A stretch of 64,000 nt of DNA from Polytrichum commune (Eukaryota; Streptophyta; Polytrichopsida; Polytrichales; Polytrichaceae): assembly GCA_950295325.1 (NCBI GenBank), contig OX485808.1, positions 7,628,501-7,692,500 on the forward strand. Reading direction: 5' to 3'. This document shows positions 35,479 through 46,110 of this stretch, one piece after another. The first letter of the stretch is position 1; the number at the start of each line of letters is the position of its first letter. The notes under the pieces were generated by a model. It ran no database searches and was not told the origin of the DNA. It was given only the letters and a program-made list of their open reading frames with translations. Both the position numbers and the translations under genes were made by a program.

Positions 35479-36262
35479 TTATGCTCTAACATATGAATGA
35501 TGACTATCTAATTGTCCTCCTTGGCTGTAATTTGTCGTTGACAAAAGTGGAGGAAGATGAAATGCACTAAAAATATTGGGGAGCAAATTCGGACCTTACA
35601 ACATTTGAGAAATCAAATTTTGATTCTCTATAAAATTTGGAATTGACACTCGTTGCATCCACTCTTAATTTTGTGACCACTCTCCTTGTGACTCTCTACA
35701 TGGTTCCTCATCAACAAAATATCCTTTCATTTCTGCAAAAAAAATCTCACTCTATCACTCTATCAGAACTATGCTGCAAGAAAGAGAAATGACAAATCCT
35801 TCCTAAAACGGCCTTTTCACGATGCCCTGAAATTAAACCGTTAGTATGTTTTAACATTAACATGCAGCGGCTTCTACGAGGCAAATAAAAAAATATTATT
35901 TTTGGCATTTTTGGCATTTTTTTGCCATGGGCCCCTGGCTGTTTTTTCCATACCACCTCTTTTGCCCCCTCCCAACGGAAAAGCTGTTGGACCATGTTAG
36001 TGGATAGAACAGGGCTTAAATATTTTTTGGGGAGACCTCAATATCTATGGGCTCTCTGACATTTTTTGCTTGGTGTAAACCGAACTGCTCCCGGGACGAG
36101 TTCAACATCCAATCACAAGCTTCGGATGGCCGTGGGACAAGTTCATGGTCCATGATGTAAACCGCCCCTTAGTGTCCGCTCTTCAATACAAGCTTGGCTA
36201 TGTACTACTCGACTATAGATGTCCAATTAAGAAAAGTGACCACATGAGGTGCATATACCTTA

Positions 36263-36920
36263 ACCCTTAAAGGACATATGCTTTCCCGATACCACACCCA
36301 AAACGTCTTTTAAAATTCATTTTAAGCATGATTAACCAATTAATTTACATAGGCTCTATTCTAAAGAAGTATAGATCTTGCTAAGGTGCTCGATTTAGCA
36401 TTCTAAAAACCCCATTTGGTGCAATGGAGTAGAAGTTTTGAACAAGATTCTCCCAAAATAATACCAAGCCCGTGGGGCTTGCATTGTCGTTTAAGGGTTA
36501 AGTATCATCATTGTGGGAAAGCATGATTTCTTTTTATATATATATATATATATATAACTATAACTCATTGGATCAGAAATTCAATAAGAATTTTTGCTAG
36601 AAGCTCCTTCCTGGATGGCCACCATCATCATGGATGTCATTTGACTGACTTTCAAGATCATAATATTCATTAGGTCTCTAACAAACTTCGACTCGGTATG
36701 TGTTAGAACAAACAATAACATAAATAGAAGAGATATTGTTCTCAGATGGTCATGAGTAGAGTCCCTCGATGCATGTTCATTATCCGCCTTGAAGCAAGAT
36801 ATCAAAATCTCAATAAATAAAATAATTCTCTCACTTCTTTAAAACTCCAAGTTGTTTGAGCTTATGGGGATGGGTGCTCCAGGAGACAGTCTTGGATAGC
36901 ACGAACGTTCTTACCCAATA
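36263..36920. other. AT-rich spacer with (AT)n microsatellite
   Basis: No gene is visible. A TA repeat of about 12 units lies at 36533-36557. Confidence 0.5.
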
Positions 36921-37169
36921 CTGTTCTCCATCTTTAGTATGACACATTTGGGAAACACAAAAAAGGTTGTATTATCGAGGTGTCGTCTTCTCGTTAATAT
37001 GACAATGGCGTAAAGTTGTCGGATTATTGAGGGAATACGAAAACATAAGTAATATGAGCTTCTGAATATATACATCGAGTTTAAGCAATATGGATGGTAT
37101 GAAATAATAGCTTCAAACAAATATAAATATTCTCAAGAACTCTTGAAATAGGAGTCCAAAGATCTCGGG

Positions 37170-38303
37170 CAAGGCTGTTTTTTCACAAAGTTTTTACCCG
37201 TCCACGTCCCAAAACCTCGAATTGAAAGGCAAAAAAAATTGCAACCCGTCCCAAAACCGGTAATTTCAAAACCAACCCGTCCATGGAAAGGTTGAAGAAA
37301 AAACAACCCGTCCCAAAACCGGTAATTTCTAAACCAACCCGTCCATGAAAAGGTTAAAAGAAAAAACAAATCGATAAAGATAACCCGAAAGATGTCGGGA
37401 TGTGATTGGTGCACTTGCCACTTGGAAACAATATTATCTTACTATCTTCGTTCATTTCTGTTTTTTCTATTATAATTACCAATTTGCCAGCCTGCCACTG
37501 CCCCATTTTGTCTGTTTGTCCACAGATTAGTTCAGAGAAACTGTACTAGACTCAGTCACTCAAACTCAGTCACTCAAACTCAACCGGTTCATTTGAAACT
37601 AACTCGAATTCAAGAAGTTGGAGAGAGCCGCTGGAACAATCTCCTCCTACAATCTTGAACTTCAACAGGTGTTTTCTCAAACTCAACTGGTTCATTTGAA
37701 ACTAACTCGAATTCAAGAAGTTGAAGAGTGCCGCTAGAACAATCTTCTCCTGCAATCTTGAACTTCAACAGGTGTTTTCTCAAACTCAACCGGTTCATTT
37801 GACGACTGCAATCAAGTTATCTCTTACCGGTCTCTCAGTTGCTTTAGCTTTCAGTTGCATATGTTCGATTCATTAGCATCCTAAATCTTGAGAGTCTTAT
37901 TCCTCTCTTTTGTTGTGGGTTGAGTGCAGATTCCTCTTAATTCTTATTCAATTACTAAGTTTACCTTCAATTGTAATCTTTGACATTATGTTAAAAAGGT
38001 TCTAAATTTTGTGGTTGATGAATTAATGTATGCAGGTGAATCAAGCACTTCAAGATTGATAGTTTGATTGGGTATTAGTGGTTTGATTGCATTATGCTTA
38101 TATTCACATGTCATATATGACATAACGTAATTGATATTTGTACCATTTTTTTAATTTAAAAAAATGTTATTTTTAGAACCCGTCCAAAGTGAATTTGACA
38201 CGTCCCAAAACCGGTTCATTTTCTAAGAACCCGTCCACTGGAAATGTTTTTTTTTATGAACATGTCCCTAGACATGTTAGGGACCTTGTGAAAAAACACC
38301 CCT
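37170..38303. mobile_element. Mutator-like element with 9 bp duplication and repeat-rich ends
   Basis: The 1134 bp element is flanked by GATCTCGGG at 37161-37169 and 38304-38312. The ends are inverted: GGCTGTTTTTTCACAAAG and, in reverse complement, GGGGTGTTTTTTCACAAGG. A related locus at about 60140 carries the same flanking sequence with a single GATCTCTAG, i.e. the empty site. Subterminal direct repeats include AACCCGTCCCAAAACCGG at 37243 and 37305 (62 bp apart) and again near the right end. There is no open frame of note. The 9 bp duplication argues for Mutator-like; hAT (8 bp) is less likely. Confidence 0.82.
37575..37802. repeat. Tandem repeat, 103 bp period, made of R2 sequence
   Basis: CAAGAAGTTG occurs at 37611 and 37714, with the whole 103 bp between nearly identical; a partial third unit follows. 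The repeated boxes CTCAAACTCAACCGGTTCAT and AATCTTGAACTTCAAC belong to R2 in reverse orientation, so an R2 fragment has been tandemly duplicated within the Mutator-like element. Confidence 0.75.
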
Positions 38304-38825
38304 GATCTCGGGTGTTGCCTACCCAAGTTAGCAATTATCATCTTACCTAAATTTCCTACTGACTTTTGAAAACTAATAACTTTATTAACACCAAAATATA
38401 AAGATGTTTTTAAATAAAAGGAACTAGACAACAATGATGCATGACGTTTAGCATCAAGATACTGATGATATTATATCACCCGTTTACAAGGCAACATACT
38501 AGGCAAGAGGCCACTCTAACCCTAACCATGTCCATTCTACACTAGTAACCTAATTATCATTAAGTTCCCAATGATAAGTGAAGTTCCCAAGTAGTTCCCA
38601 AGTGAAAATGGATGTATTTTAGATGTACATAACAGAGATGAAAAGAATTTTAGCATTAACTACCTCTTTAATATGACAAAACAAAGATTCTGAATGTCGC
38701 ATTATCGAGTGTTGTAGTCGTATAAAAGAGGGAGTTTTGAACTAAAATTTTTGGTCTTGCAAAAATGTGTCGAAATCCTTAGGGTGTCGTATAAATGAGT
38801 GTCGTATTAACGAGGTTAGACTGTA

Positions 38826-41624
38826 CTAACAAAGTGCTCAGAATATTAAAGATCTTATTCATATTAAATTCTCCTGGTGCTCGCAGTCAATCCATTGGCA
38901 CCACCTTTTAGCTTTTAAGAGCATGCTCACACATTGTAAACCAATCACCGACACACAAAGGGGTGCTAAATTTGGTAACATTATTTCAAAGGGGAGTAGT
39001 CTGCTACATGTTTCATGTTCACTCTATGAGCACCATGATTAATTCTTAACTTTCCACACTTAATTTCCCTCAATTCTATCTAGAAAATGTGATCTCAACT
39101 TCAACAATTGTAGTCGAAGACCTAAAGCTTTTTTGACAAATCCAACCTTATAGACGTTTGCAAGTTAGAGGTGACTACTCACGGTCCAAATTTTAAATGT
39201 TGAAGTTCTATTATTTAGGTTATAATAGGAATGTCAATAATGGTCTTGAGGGGCGACAATTTAGAAATTAGGTTAGGGTTGGTTTTGTTATTGAACATCC
39301 ACTCATATCATCTCCAAATGACAAAATGTTACCTTCATTCAAAACAATGGGTAATATACCTACTCAAATCAGCTCACAAATCTTGAAACCATTATTTTGT
39401 GAATATTTGGGAAGCTTTGTAATTTGAGGCAGCAGTCCCACAACTGCACACCTTCCACATGGATTTACACCCACCAACATATGTCCAACTAGAAATTCCA
39501 ATAGTAGATGTTTAGGATATGTTGCGTTTGAGTGTCATGCAAATTTTCAGATCAATTGGGAATCATTTGCACATAGGGATCAACAAAAAAAACATGTTTA
39601 CGATATTTTGCCCCTAAACCGTGGAGGTGACAAATGTCAAGTTTTGGTTCGTGGACTGGTTTCACTAGAAACCAGTTGAGAGAACACTCCCATATTTGAA
39701 TTAATCCAAAAATAGAGAATTTTGTTGAATCAAAATTATCCGCATGGTAGAACATAGTAGACTTGAACATGAACTAGAGGAGTAGTTGAAATAGTCAAGA
39801 AACCATTTGAACTAGTGTCAAAGGGGTCAGAGCGAACTGCTCATGACCAGATTATGGTCACACATGACATTAGGGGTTAAAACTAACATTTTACAATTTA
39901 CAAAAGTCTTTGCAAAGAAGTTGTTGAAGTTTTTTTTTTGTCAAAGATGATGAATTATTGATAGTTGATTTCCTTATACAAAGAAGTTGATATTTACCTC
40001 TCTAAAAGTAGCATATTTGAGGGGTGGAAGGCTTTAGAGGAGAGCGAGCACTTCTACATTGATGATTATGAGAACGCATGGGAGCCCATTTTGTTAATGT
40101 TCACCTTTGAATTGGCAGTGCGGGTTTAAAGGTGTCCATGTTGATAACCCTTACTTTTCTCAAGGTACATTCCAATAAACTGGGAACTTTCACAACACCC
40201 TTGATGTGAAGGGCATTTGAGCCCACTACCACCACCAATTTTTATTTTTATTTTTATTTTTATGGGATTGGTTTGTATAAGAAAACTAATTCAATAATGA
40301 AGATGTGGAATGAAATACTTCTCCATTTCAACAAAATTTGAGAAGATCCAATGGCCGCAAAGTTGAGATTCTAAAGTTGAGGTAGTTGGTCAAGATTTTG
40401 TCATTTCTAACTCTAGATGGTAGGATGCACATTGGGCAATCTTGGAAAACAAATCAACAAAAAATTTGGTCACATAATTAGAACATGTGAATGTTAGATT
40501 TTGAATTTTCAAACTTGGCATTCATACACCTATTCTAGAAGGGGTCAATGGGATAATGGATGTCCCTCACATTGAAATCAAATGTCATCTTTAACCATGT
40601 TCAGGAGTGGGTTCATATTGAAAGCACTACATCCTCTAAGGTAGATGGTGCTAAAACCAACACCCTAAAATCTTGCACATAAGTACATAAACTGATCACG
40701 AAAATGTTTCACAACCTCAACAACATGCATGTGTGTTGATTTTGGGTCATCTACTTGAACCCTCATAACTTTTGCATATGATAATCAAAGAAGTCATACT
40801 TTGATGTGTTGAGACCCCTTGTCAATTACAATCTAAGAACAATATCTATGCACAGTGCTTAAAGTGATAGTTTTGATACCGATTTGGTCCCATGCCGGTT
40901 TTGGATTATGTCCATACAAAACTTTGAACCCTTGTAACTTTTGCACATGCAAATCGTATAAAACATACGTTGGTACGTTGGAATCTCTTATCTTTTGCCA
41001 ACAAAAACACAGTTAAGAGCTTTTGCAATCTAATAAAAAGCATGTACACTTGGTACTTAAAGTGACACATTTAGCACCATCTACCTTACCAAGACTTTTG
41101 TGAGAAGATAAAGCGCACCGGCCTCCAGGGGCAATGACAAAGGGTTCGCTAATTCCCAAGCCCATGCTGAACTGCGATTGGTCACGAGAGCGGTGGCATA
41201 GTTTTGAGAAGCCGAGTGTGATGAAATGTCCACTCTCCTCACGTGCCATGTGGAGGCGTCACCGTGATCTCCCAGTGTATGGGGAAGGAATCCCCCTGTT
41301 GCCTGGGCCTATGGGTCACCTGAACGAAGGAGCAGGGAAAAGGGCCTCAGGCCAACATAATATTCATTGTTGATTCTGATGCACCAGGCAACTGAAAGTT
41401 GTCTTACCAAGAAGGTGCAAACCAGAACGTAATCGGGTTCTGTGCTGCAAGTGCGTTCAAACTGAAAACTACGAACACCCTCGTTGCTGATGCACGGATT
41501 TCGTGTGGCGTTGGGTCCACTCAACGTTCTTGGTGATTTCCGAGCCGAGATAGTTGTTTGTTGTACGAGGTGGGGACCAACGTTTCGTGAAGTTTTTGCA
41601 AGGATCTGGTTGGGAAGTGAGGTT
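38826..41624. other. Non-coding AT-rich region
   Basis: I see no convincing gene over these 2.8 kb. A (TTTTTA)n tract lies at about 40232-40261. CTTTTGCAYATGMWAATC boxes recur at about 40770 and 40945 within a longer imperfect direct repeat (40660-41050) that also contains GCTTAAAGTGA/ACTTAAAGTGACAC. The stretch 41100-41640 is somewhat richer in GC, with overlapping open frames of up to 136 codons and no known motif. Confidence 0.45.
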
Positions 41625-41975
41625 ATGTGGTCACTCGTCCTCATCGGACACATATAATATTTGAGTGGTATGATATAATGGCAAGGCTTGTAGTTAAGAC
41701 TGGACACTAAAAATGACACATGTTATGATGAAATTGGACGATGCCCTCAAAATACAGACACCAACCCAAGTTCAATGGTCAGTTCAATTGGGAAGCTTAC
41801 CTGATCAGTTAAGGAGAAAGAAAACCTACACTTTGACCTACTATGACTCATGCATCTCTACTCTGAATCTGAAACTTGAAATGACAGTGTGTGCGATTCG
41901 CGATTGCTAACAGGATGAGACAAGTCCCGATTGGATCCAGCAGCCAAAGTGTATGTGGAGTTGGAATTGTGGACA
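41625..41975 (+). repeat. R1 repeat (plus), near full length
   Basis: Ordered boxes: GTGGTCACTCGTCCTCATCG, CAAGGCTTGTAGTTAAGACT, TTATGATGAAATTGGACGAT, AAGGAGAAAGAAAACC, GACAAGTCCCGATTGGATCC and GTGGAGTTGGAATTGTGG. Confidence 0.65.
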
Positions 41976-43689
41976 CAATAGGTCCGCATACTTTAATTCT
42001 CTGCAAGAGAGATTTGGGTGGGGACTTTTGCATACTATGATCTTGCACAAACAGAATGTTGAAGAGAAGTGAACCTTATCAGGACTTATACACTGAATGT
42101 TTAATCATATCAGGCACAAAAGCACAAACCTCAGTCACAATGTCAAACAACATTTGAACATTGAATCAAAGGCCTACCACTAACAGAGGCCGGTCGTGAT
42201 TTCAATCTTCTGTTTCTATAGTTGATACTAGTTGCAAGGCCCAAAATTGAGCTGAATGAATCACTAGCTAGATGTTGGATTAGCAGTCCTATAAGATACT
42301 AAACCGTGAAGGGTACATTGACAGAGACAACATTGACTCGAATATCAAAAGCTGGCCACTTGTATTTTGCGATGGAATACTGGAAGTATGACGAAATCTG
42401 ATTGGCTCTAGTGACACAGATATTCGACTGGAAGAATTGGAGATAGCTAGAAATGTGAGGCACAAACAGATATATACATTGTCTCACTTGAATCACCTCA
42501 TGCTGTGATTCAATGGTAAAGGTCCACCATGCACAGAAAGACACACGATACACCGATGTAGAATTACACATAATATATGTCAATTATATCTCAGTGGAAA
42601 CAACAAATGTGGTATCTAAAATATGATGATTATACTAATATCAGCTGATCAATTAAGCCCATTGCATCGGTAATATGTCTCGCTGCACATCCTGCGTGAT
42701 TACCTTAGCTTTACTAACTTGCCAACTTCCTACTAAGTTCCTGCTCAAAGCTGTGCCTTGATTTGAGGATTTAGACGAATTTTAATTGCACCCTCATAAT
42801 ATATGTAGCCCAGGAAGAAAGGTCTTCTGCTTCGTTGCTTACTCCAATATCTTAGTACACTTTCTGCAAATGGATCCAATGCTGCTCAACTCTTGGATAG
42901 AAGTAGCCTCGGGCACAACCAACCCAAGAAGTCGAAACAAACTTGGAGTCCACAGATGAATGCCAAGAAAATATGAAGAAAGCCCAGGAGAAGCTCATGG
43001 GCCAGTATTTGTACAAATTGATAGATTTACTGCTTTGGCTCATGCCACTACAATCCACCAGAGGAGCTCCTCAGTTTCTCTAAATATAGTTATCATAATT
43101 GCTAACTAGAGAGTCTCCAAGTTCTACTGTAATCTTACATTGTGCAGCTGCCTCCGAGCTATGAGAACAGACTGAGTCAATGCTTTCAAGCATGACATCC
43201 TCATTTTGATCGGCAGTGCTCATACATACAGCAATAATGTATAGCCTGGTATGAATTTAGGATGATGATACTGATGCTTGAAAAAAAAATGTGATGATGT
43301 AATTAATCTCCTTCCTCTTGTTGCGCCAACCAGATGATCCTTGTCGCCTGCGGTAGGGGTTAGGGTTTTAGGAGGCGATGAATGTGGTCCAAGTGGTGGG
43401 AGCAACAAGAGTCGTAATCCTACGTTCCTCCGACGACGATGGTTATGCATCATCAATTTGCTATGTATAGGTGCAGATCAATCATCGTGTTGCAACCGTC
43501 GCCGGGAGTGAAGTGACAAATGTAAGTAGGTATGATTCTTCTACTGCTTGTTGATCGAGTGTACAAACGTGTCGTGTATGTATGTCAATGCGGCAATCTG
43601 CAAATGGCTTACAGACAAGGCACGATCATGCAAAAACCGGCCAAAGTTAAGGTTCCCGGTGGAAATTCGATCAGCCGATCGACATCCGA
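41976..43689. other. 3' flank of the AP2/ERF gene, no second gene seen
   Basis: Mostly single-copy-looking sequence without MITEs. It may include the 3' untranslated region of the AP2/ERF gene on the minus strand just below 43690. Short open frames here carry no known motif. Confidence 0.4.
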
Positions 43690-45228
43690 TCATCCGTGGA
43701 AACTCCACAGGCAATCGTCGAGTTCCCAAACGTCAGGTTGACTGTTGGCAGGATTGATAGCACCGTCAATCGAAGCGGCCGACAACCCGGGCAGGTACAT
43801 GTCTTCCAATCCATGCAACAACGTGTGCACCTCGGACTCTTCCTGCTGGCACGCGAGCAAATGCCCCGCGCTCTCGACCTCCTCCATCTTCGCCTTCCCG
43901 AGGATGCTGGCTGAAGAAGTACCTGCTCGGTTTGCGTCGCTGCCGGATTCTGTAAATTCGTGTTTGGCATCTTCGTCGTCGGAGTCAGAGTCGCGGCAGA
44001 ATTTGTGGAAAATCTCGAGGTCGGGGCATTCGACGGTGAGGCTAACTTCCTCAGGGCCGGGCTCATTCTTTGCTTCAATTTCTCGTGCTGCCATTTGACA
44101 GTCCTTGCAATCTTCGATGGCCATGGTCCGACATTCGTTGCAATCTTCGAAGTTGTAAAGTACGGCGGCATTGGAGTCGATGCGTCCAGCTGATCCGAGC
44201 TCCCCTTCCTCCTCCATCTTTACTGTTGCATCCGAGCTTGATTCCGGCAGAAGTCGGCTGTTGTTCGTCGAGCTCGGGTTAACCTCACGATGACGAGGTG
44301 CGCATTCTCCTGCAATGGGACTGTCGCCGTCGAGTTCTCCAAGTTCTTCCTTGCAATCTTCGATGTTGTAAACGTTGGAAGAATCGAGCTCCTCCTCCTC
44401 CTCCTCCTCCTCCATCTTCACAGTTCCATCCAAGCTCGATTGCGGCAGAACCAGCTGCGGCGGTCCGTAGTTCTTCGTCGAGCTTGGGTTAGCCCCAGCA
44501 TCAGGAGGCACACATTCTTCTGCACTGAGTGACTGCAAGGATGACAGTTCACCAAGTCGTTTTTCTTCCTCGAATTCGGTCGAAGTCGACGGGTCGAATT
44601 CGGTCGAAGTCGACGGGTCGAGTTCGGGACTGGAGGGCGCATTCTGATGATGTTGATCAAGTTTTTGACGATCGGAGCTTTCGAGCTGTGCGCGGAGCGA
44701 GACGGCGATGGCGCCCGCATCCACGAGAGACGACGGTGTGGGACTCGCGGCCGCGGCTGCAGCTGCCGCGGCCGCTTGAATTTCGCGAGGCGACGGGCAG
44801 AGCGGGAGCTGCGATGGTGGCGAGTCTGGGAAATTCAATGTCGCTTTGGGTCCCCTCAGACACACCACCGCAGCATCGTAGGCCCTCGCGGCCATCTCTG
44901 GTGTGGGGAAAGAGCCCAGCCAGATGCGAGATCGTTTGTTAGGCTCGCGAATCTCTGAAACCCATTTGCCCCACGCGCGCATTCGCACGCCCCTGTACTT
45001 CGTTGGCAACATCGTCGTCACGACGGGAGCTTTCTTCTTCTTCTGCTGCTTGCTCCTCGATGTCGTCATGGGCAACGCCGTCGTCGTCGTCGTCGTCGAC
45101 GACGGCGAGGTGGAGGTTGACGTTGAGTTTTCCGACATGAGCAGCTGCTTCTTCTTGACGGGCTTGAGAAACTCGAAGCCGCGTCGAGACGCCGGCGAGG
45201 CGGCTTCTCGAGGCTTCTTGTCAACCAT
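43690..45228 (-). CDS. DREB-type AP2/ERF transcription factor
   Basis: A single uninterrupted frame of 512 codons runs from the ATG at 45226-45228 to TGA at 43690-43692. The AP2 domain spans residues 78-134: [38 protein letters not shown] and LNFP. Val at domain position 14 and Glu at 19 (GKWVSEIRE) mark the DREB branch rather than ERF proper. The following [16 protein letters not shown] (146-161) is typical of DREB A-4/A-5 groups. Before the domain are poly-Thr (45-50) and the basic KQQKKKKAP (60-68), a likely nuclear signal. The long acidic C terminus (eight consecutive Glu at 273-280, SDSDDED at 414-420, ending DDCLWSFHG) is likely activating, and I see no DLNxxP repression motif. Residues about 226-294 and 295-365 are an imperfect internal duplication. 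The protein is long for its group. It is expected to bind DRE/GCC-like promoter elements in the nucleus. Base composition is clearly richer in GC than the repeats around it. Confidence 0.93.
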   Translation of the reverse strand: MVDKKPREAASPASRRGFEFLKPVKKKQLLMSENSTSTSTSPSSTTTTTTALPMTTSRSKQQKKKKAPVVTTMLPTKYRGVRMRAWGKWVSEIREPNKRSRIWLGSFPTPEMAARAYDAAVVCLRGPKATLNFPDSPPSQLPLCPSPREIQAAAAAAAAAASPTPSSLVDAGAIAVSLRAQLESSDRQKLDQHHQNAPSSPELDPSTSTEFDPSTSTEFEEEKRLGELSSLQSLSAEECVPPDAGANPSSTKNYGPPQLVLPQSSLDGTVKMEEEEEEEELDSSNVYNIEDCKEELGELDGDSPIAGECAPRHREVNPSSTNNSRLLPESSSDATVKMEEEGELGSAGRIDSNAAVLYNFEDCNECRTMAIEDCKDCQMAAREIEAKNEPGPEEVSLTVECPDLEIFHKFCRDSDSDDEDAKHEFTESGSDANRAGTSSASILGKAKMEEVESAGHLLACQQEESEVHTLLHGLEDMYLPGLSAASIDGAINPANSQPDVWELDDCLWSFHG

Positions 45229-46110
45229 GGCCTATGCTCATTGGCAATTCGAAACCACGAGCAATGGTTTCTCAAAATGTGGAGTTTCGAGCTGATGAGG
45301 AAGAGGGACGTGGAGATTAGAATCAACAGAGAGGAGATTCGGAATACCTCGAAGCCGCGCAATGTAATCCCGTCAACACTTGAAATGTGCAATTATGAGC
45401 TAACGAGAAGAGGGAGGAAGAAATTCAAAATTAAGAGAGTTGTGGATGAGGATGAGTTCGAGTTCTTGTTGACGGGCTTCGGAAAGAATTCTCATCAACT
45501 CTCAAAATGTGAATTCTGAGCTGACGAGAAGAGGAAAGAAGAAAAGAAATTTAAAACCAACAGAGATGAGAGTCGATTTCTTCTTGACGGGCCTCAGAAC
45601 TCGGAGATGCCGGCTAGGCTGCTACTGACCTCCTCTTGTCTGTGCTCATTGGCAAACTGAAACCATGATCAACATTTACTGAAGATGGGCAATTCAGAAA
45701 TAACGAGAAGAGAGGAAGGAGGAAATTAGAATAAATAGAGAGGAGACTTGGAAGAACTCGAAGAACTAACAGAGATGAGGGTGAGGATGAGGATGACTTC
45801 GTTCTTGAAGGAAAAGGCTTAAGAAACTCGGAGACGCCGGCGAGGGTGCTTCTCTCCTTTTTCTTGTCAACCATGTCCCATGCTCAATGGCAGTTCCGAA
45901 ACCACGAACAATTTTTTTTGAAAATGTGCAAGCAATTCCGAGCTAAGGAAGCAAATTCAATACCAACAGAGAGAAGACAGGGAAGAACTCAAAATCGAAG
46001 CCGATTATCTAGATTTCCCCTTCAACGCTCAAAATGTGGTAATCCGAGCTGATGAGAAGAGGAGATGGAGGAAGTTTAGGGTCAACAGCGATGCGACTCG
46101 GACGAACTCG
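45110..46110 (-). repeat. Tandemly repeated 5' region of the AP2/ERF gene, five or six units
   Basis: Unit 1 covers the real start codon (about 45110-45330). Diverged units follow at about 45340-45440, 45440-45560, 45560-45780, 45780-46000 and 46000-46110. Shared boxes on the plus strand are CTTCTTGACGGGCTT..GAAACTCG, TCTTGTCAACCATG, CTCAATGGCA, AACCACGA.CAAT, CTCAAAATGTG, GAGCTGATGAGAAGAGG and ATCAACAGAGA. Each unit thus holds about the first 20 codons plus the leader. Only unit 1 and the unit around 45874 keep the CAACCATG start context intact. Confidence 0.8.
45614..45874 (-). CDS. Putative upstream ORF encoding a relative of the AP2/ERF N terminus
   Basis: An 86-codon frame begins at an ATG in the same repeat-unit position as the AP2/ERF start. 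Its opening, MVDKKKERSTLAGVSEFLKP, parallels the factor's MVDKK...GFEFLKP, and a Ser-rich run follows, as in the factor. It then continues into unrelated hydrophobic sequence and stops at 45614, about 385 bp upstream of the main start. If the leader extends this far it would be an upstream ORF that could lower translation of the factor. Otherwise it is a by-product of the repeats. No splice link to the AP2 frame is evident. Confidence 0.4.
   Translation of the reverse strand: MVDKKKERSTLAGVSEFLKPFPSRTKSSSSSPSSLLVLRVLPSLLSIYSNFLLPLFSLFLNCPSSVNVDHGFSLPMSTDKRRSVAA

Larger units (their letters stand above)
31155..36168 (+). mobile_element. PIF/Harbinger transposon, full length with both genes
   Basis: The element is flanked by TTA on both sides (31152-31154 and 36169-36171), the duplication typical of PIF/Harbinger. 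The terminal inverted repeats run about 39 bp: GGGGTGGTTTACACCATAGA then CCATGAACTTGTCCCATGG on the left, and in reverse complement GGGGCGGTTTACATCATGGA then CCATGAACTTGTCCCACGG on the right, with about five mismatches. Inside are a HARBI1-like transposase (plus strand) and a Myb/SANT-like protein (minus strand) with 3' ends meeting near 34310. A Mutator-like element of 1498 bp (plus a 10 bp duplication) sits inside it; the Harbinger alone would be about 3.5 kb. The transposase carries stops and frameshifts, so the copy is dead. Confidence 0.92.
31098..36262 (-). repeat. R1 repeat split by the Harbinger element
   Basis: The left half, 31098-31154, reads AGCACATAGGCCAATCTCGT then GCACGTGTCTTTA. 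The right half, 36169-36262, reads TTAGTGTCCGCTCTTC, then TCCAATTAAGAAAAGTGACC. Joined at TTA, these reproduce the usual R1 order ('CACGTGTCTTTT.GTGTCCGTTCTT...'). This dates R1 here before the Harbinger insertion. Confidence 0.65.
36921..38823 (-). mobile_element. Pogo-like non-autonomous element, split by another insertion
   Basis: It is flanked by TA at 36919-36920 and 38824-38825. The left end is CTGTTCTCCATCTTTAGTAT; the right end in reverse complement is CAGTCTAACCTCGTTAATAC, close to the CAGT..AACCTC..TTAATA ends known from plant pogo-like elements such as Emigrant/Lemi1. Without the nested element (37170-38303) and its duplication it is about 760 bp. The inverted copy at 59663-60391 matches it along its length. 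No transposase is seen. Confidence 0.78.

Noticed and set aside
43345-43370. GGGTTAGGGTTTTAGG considered as interstitial telomere repeat
   Set aside because: Fewer than three units and irregular; such short matches are common in plant DNA.
43745-45295. Plus-strand open frames of 70-137 codons opposite the AP2/ERF gene
   Set aside because: They are mirror frames of a GC-richer coding sequence; the minus frame carries the AP2 domain.
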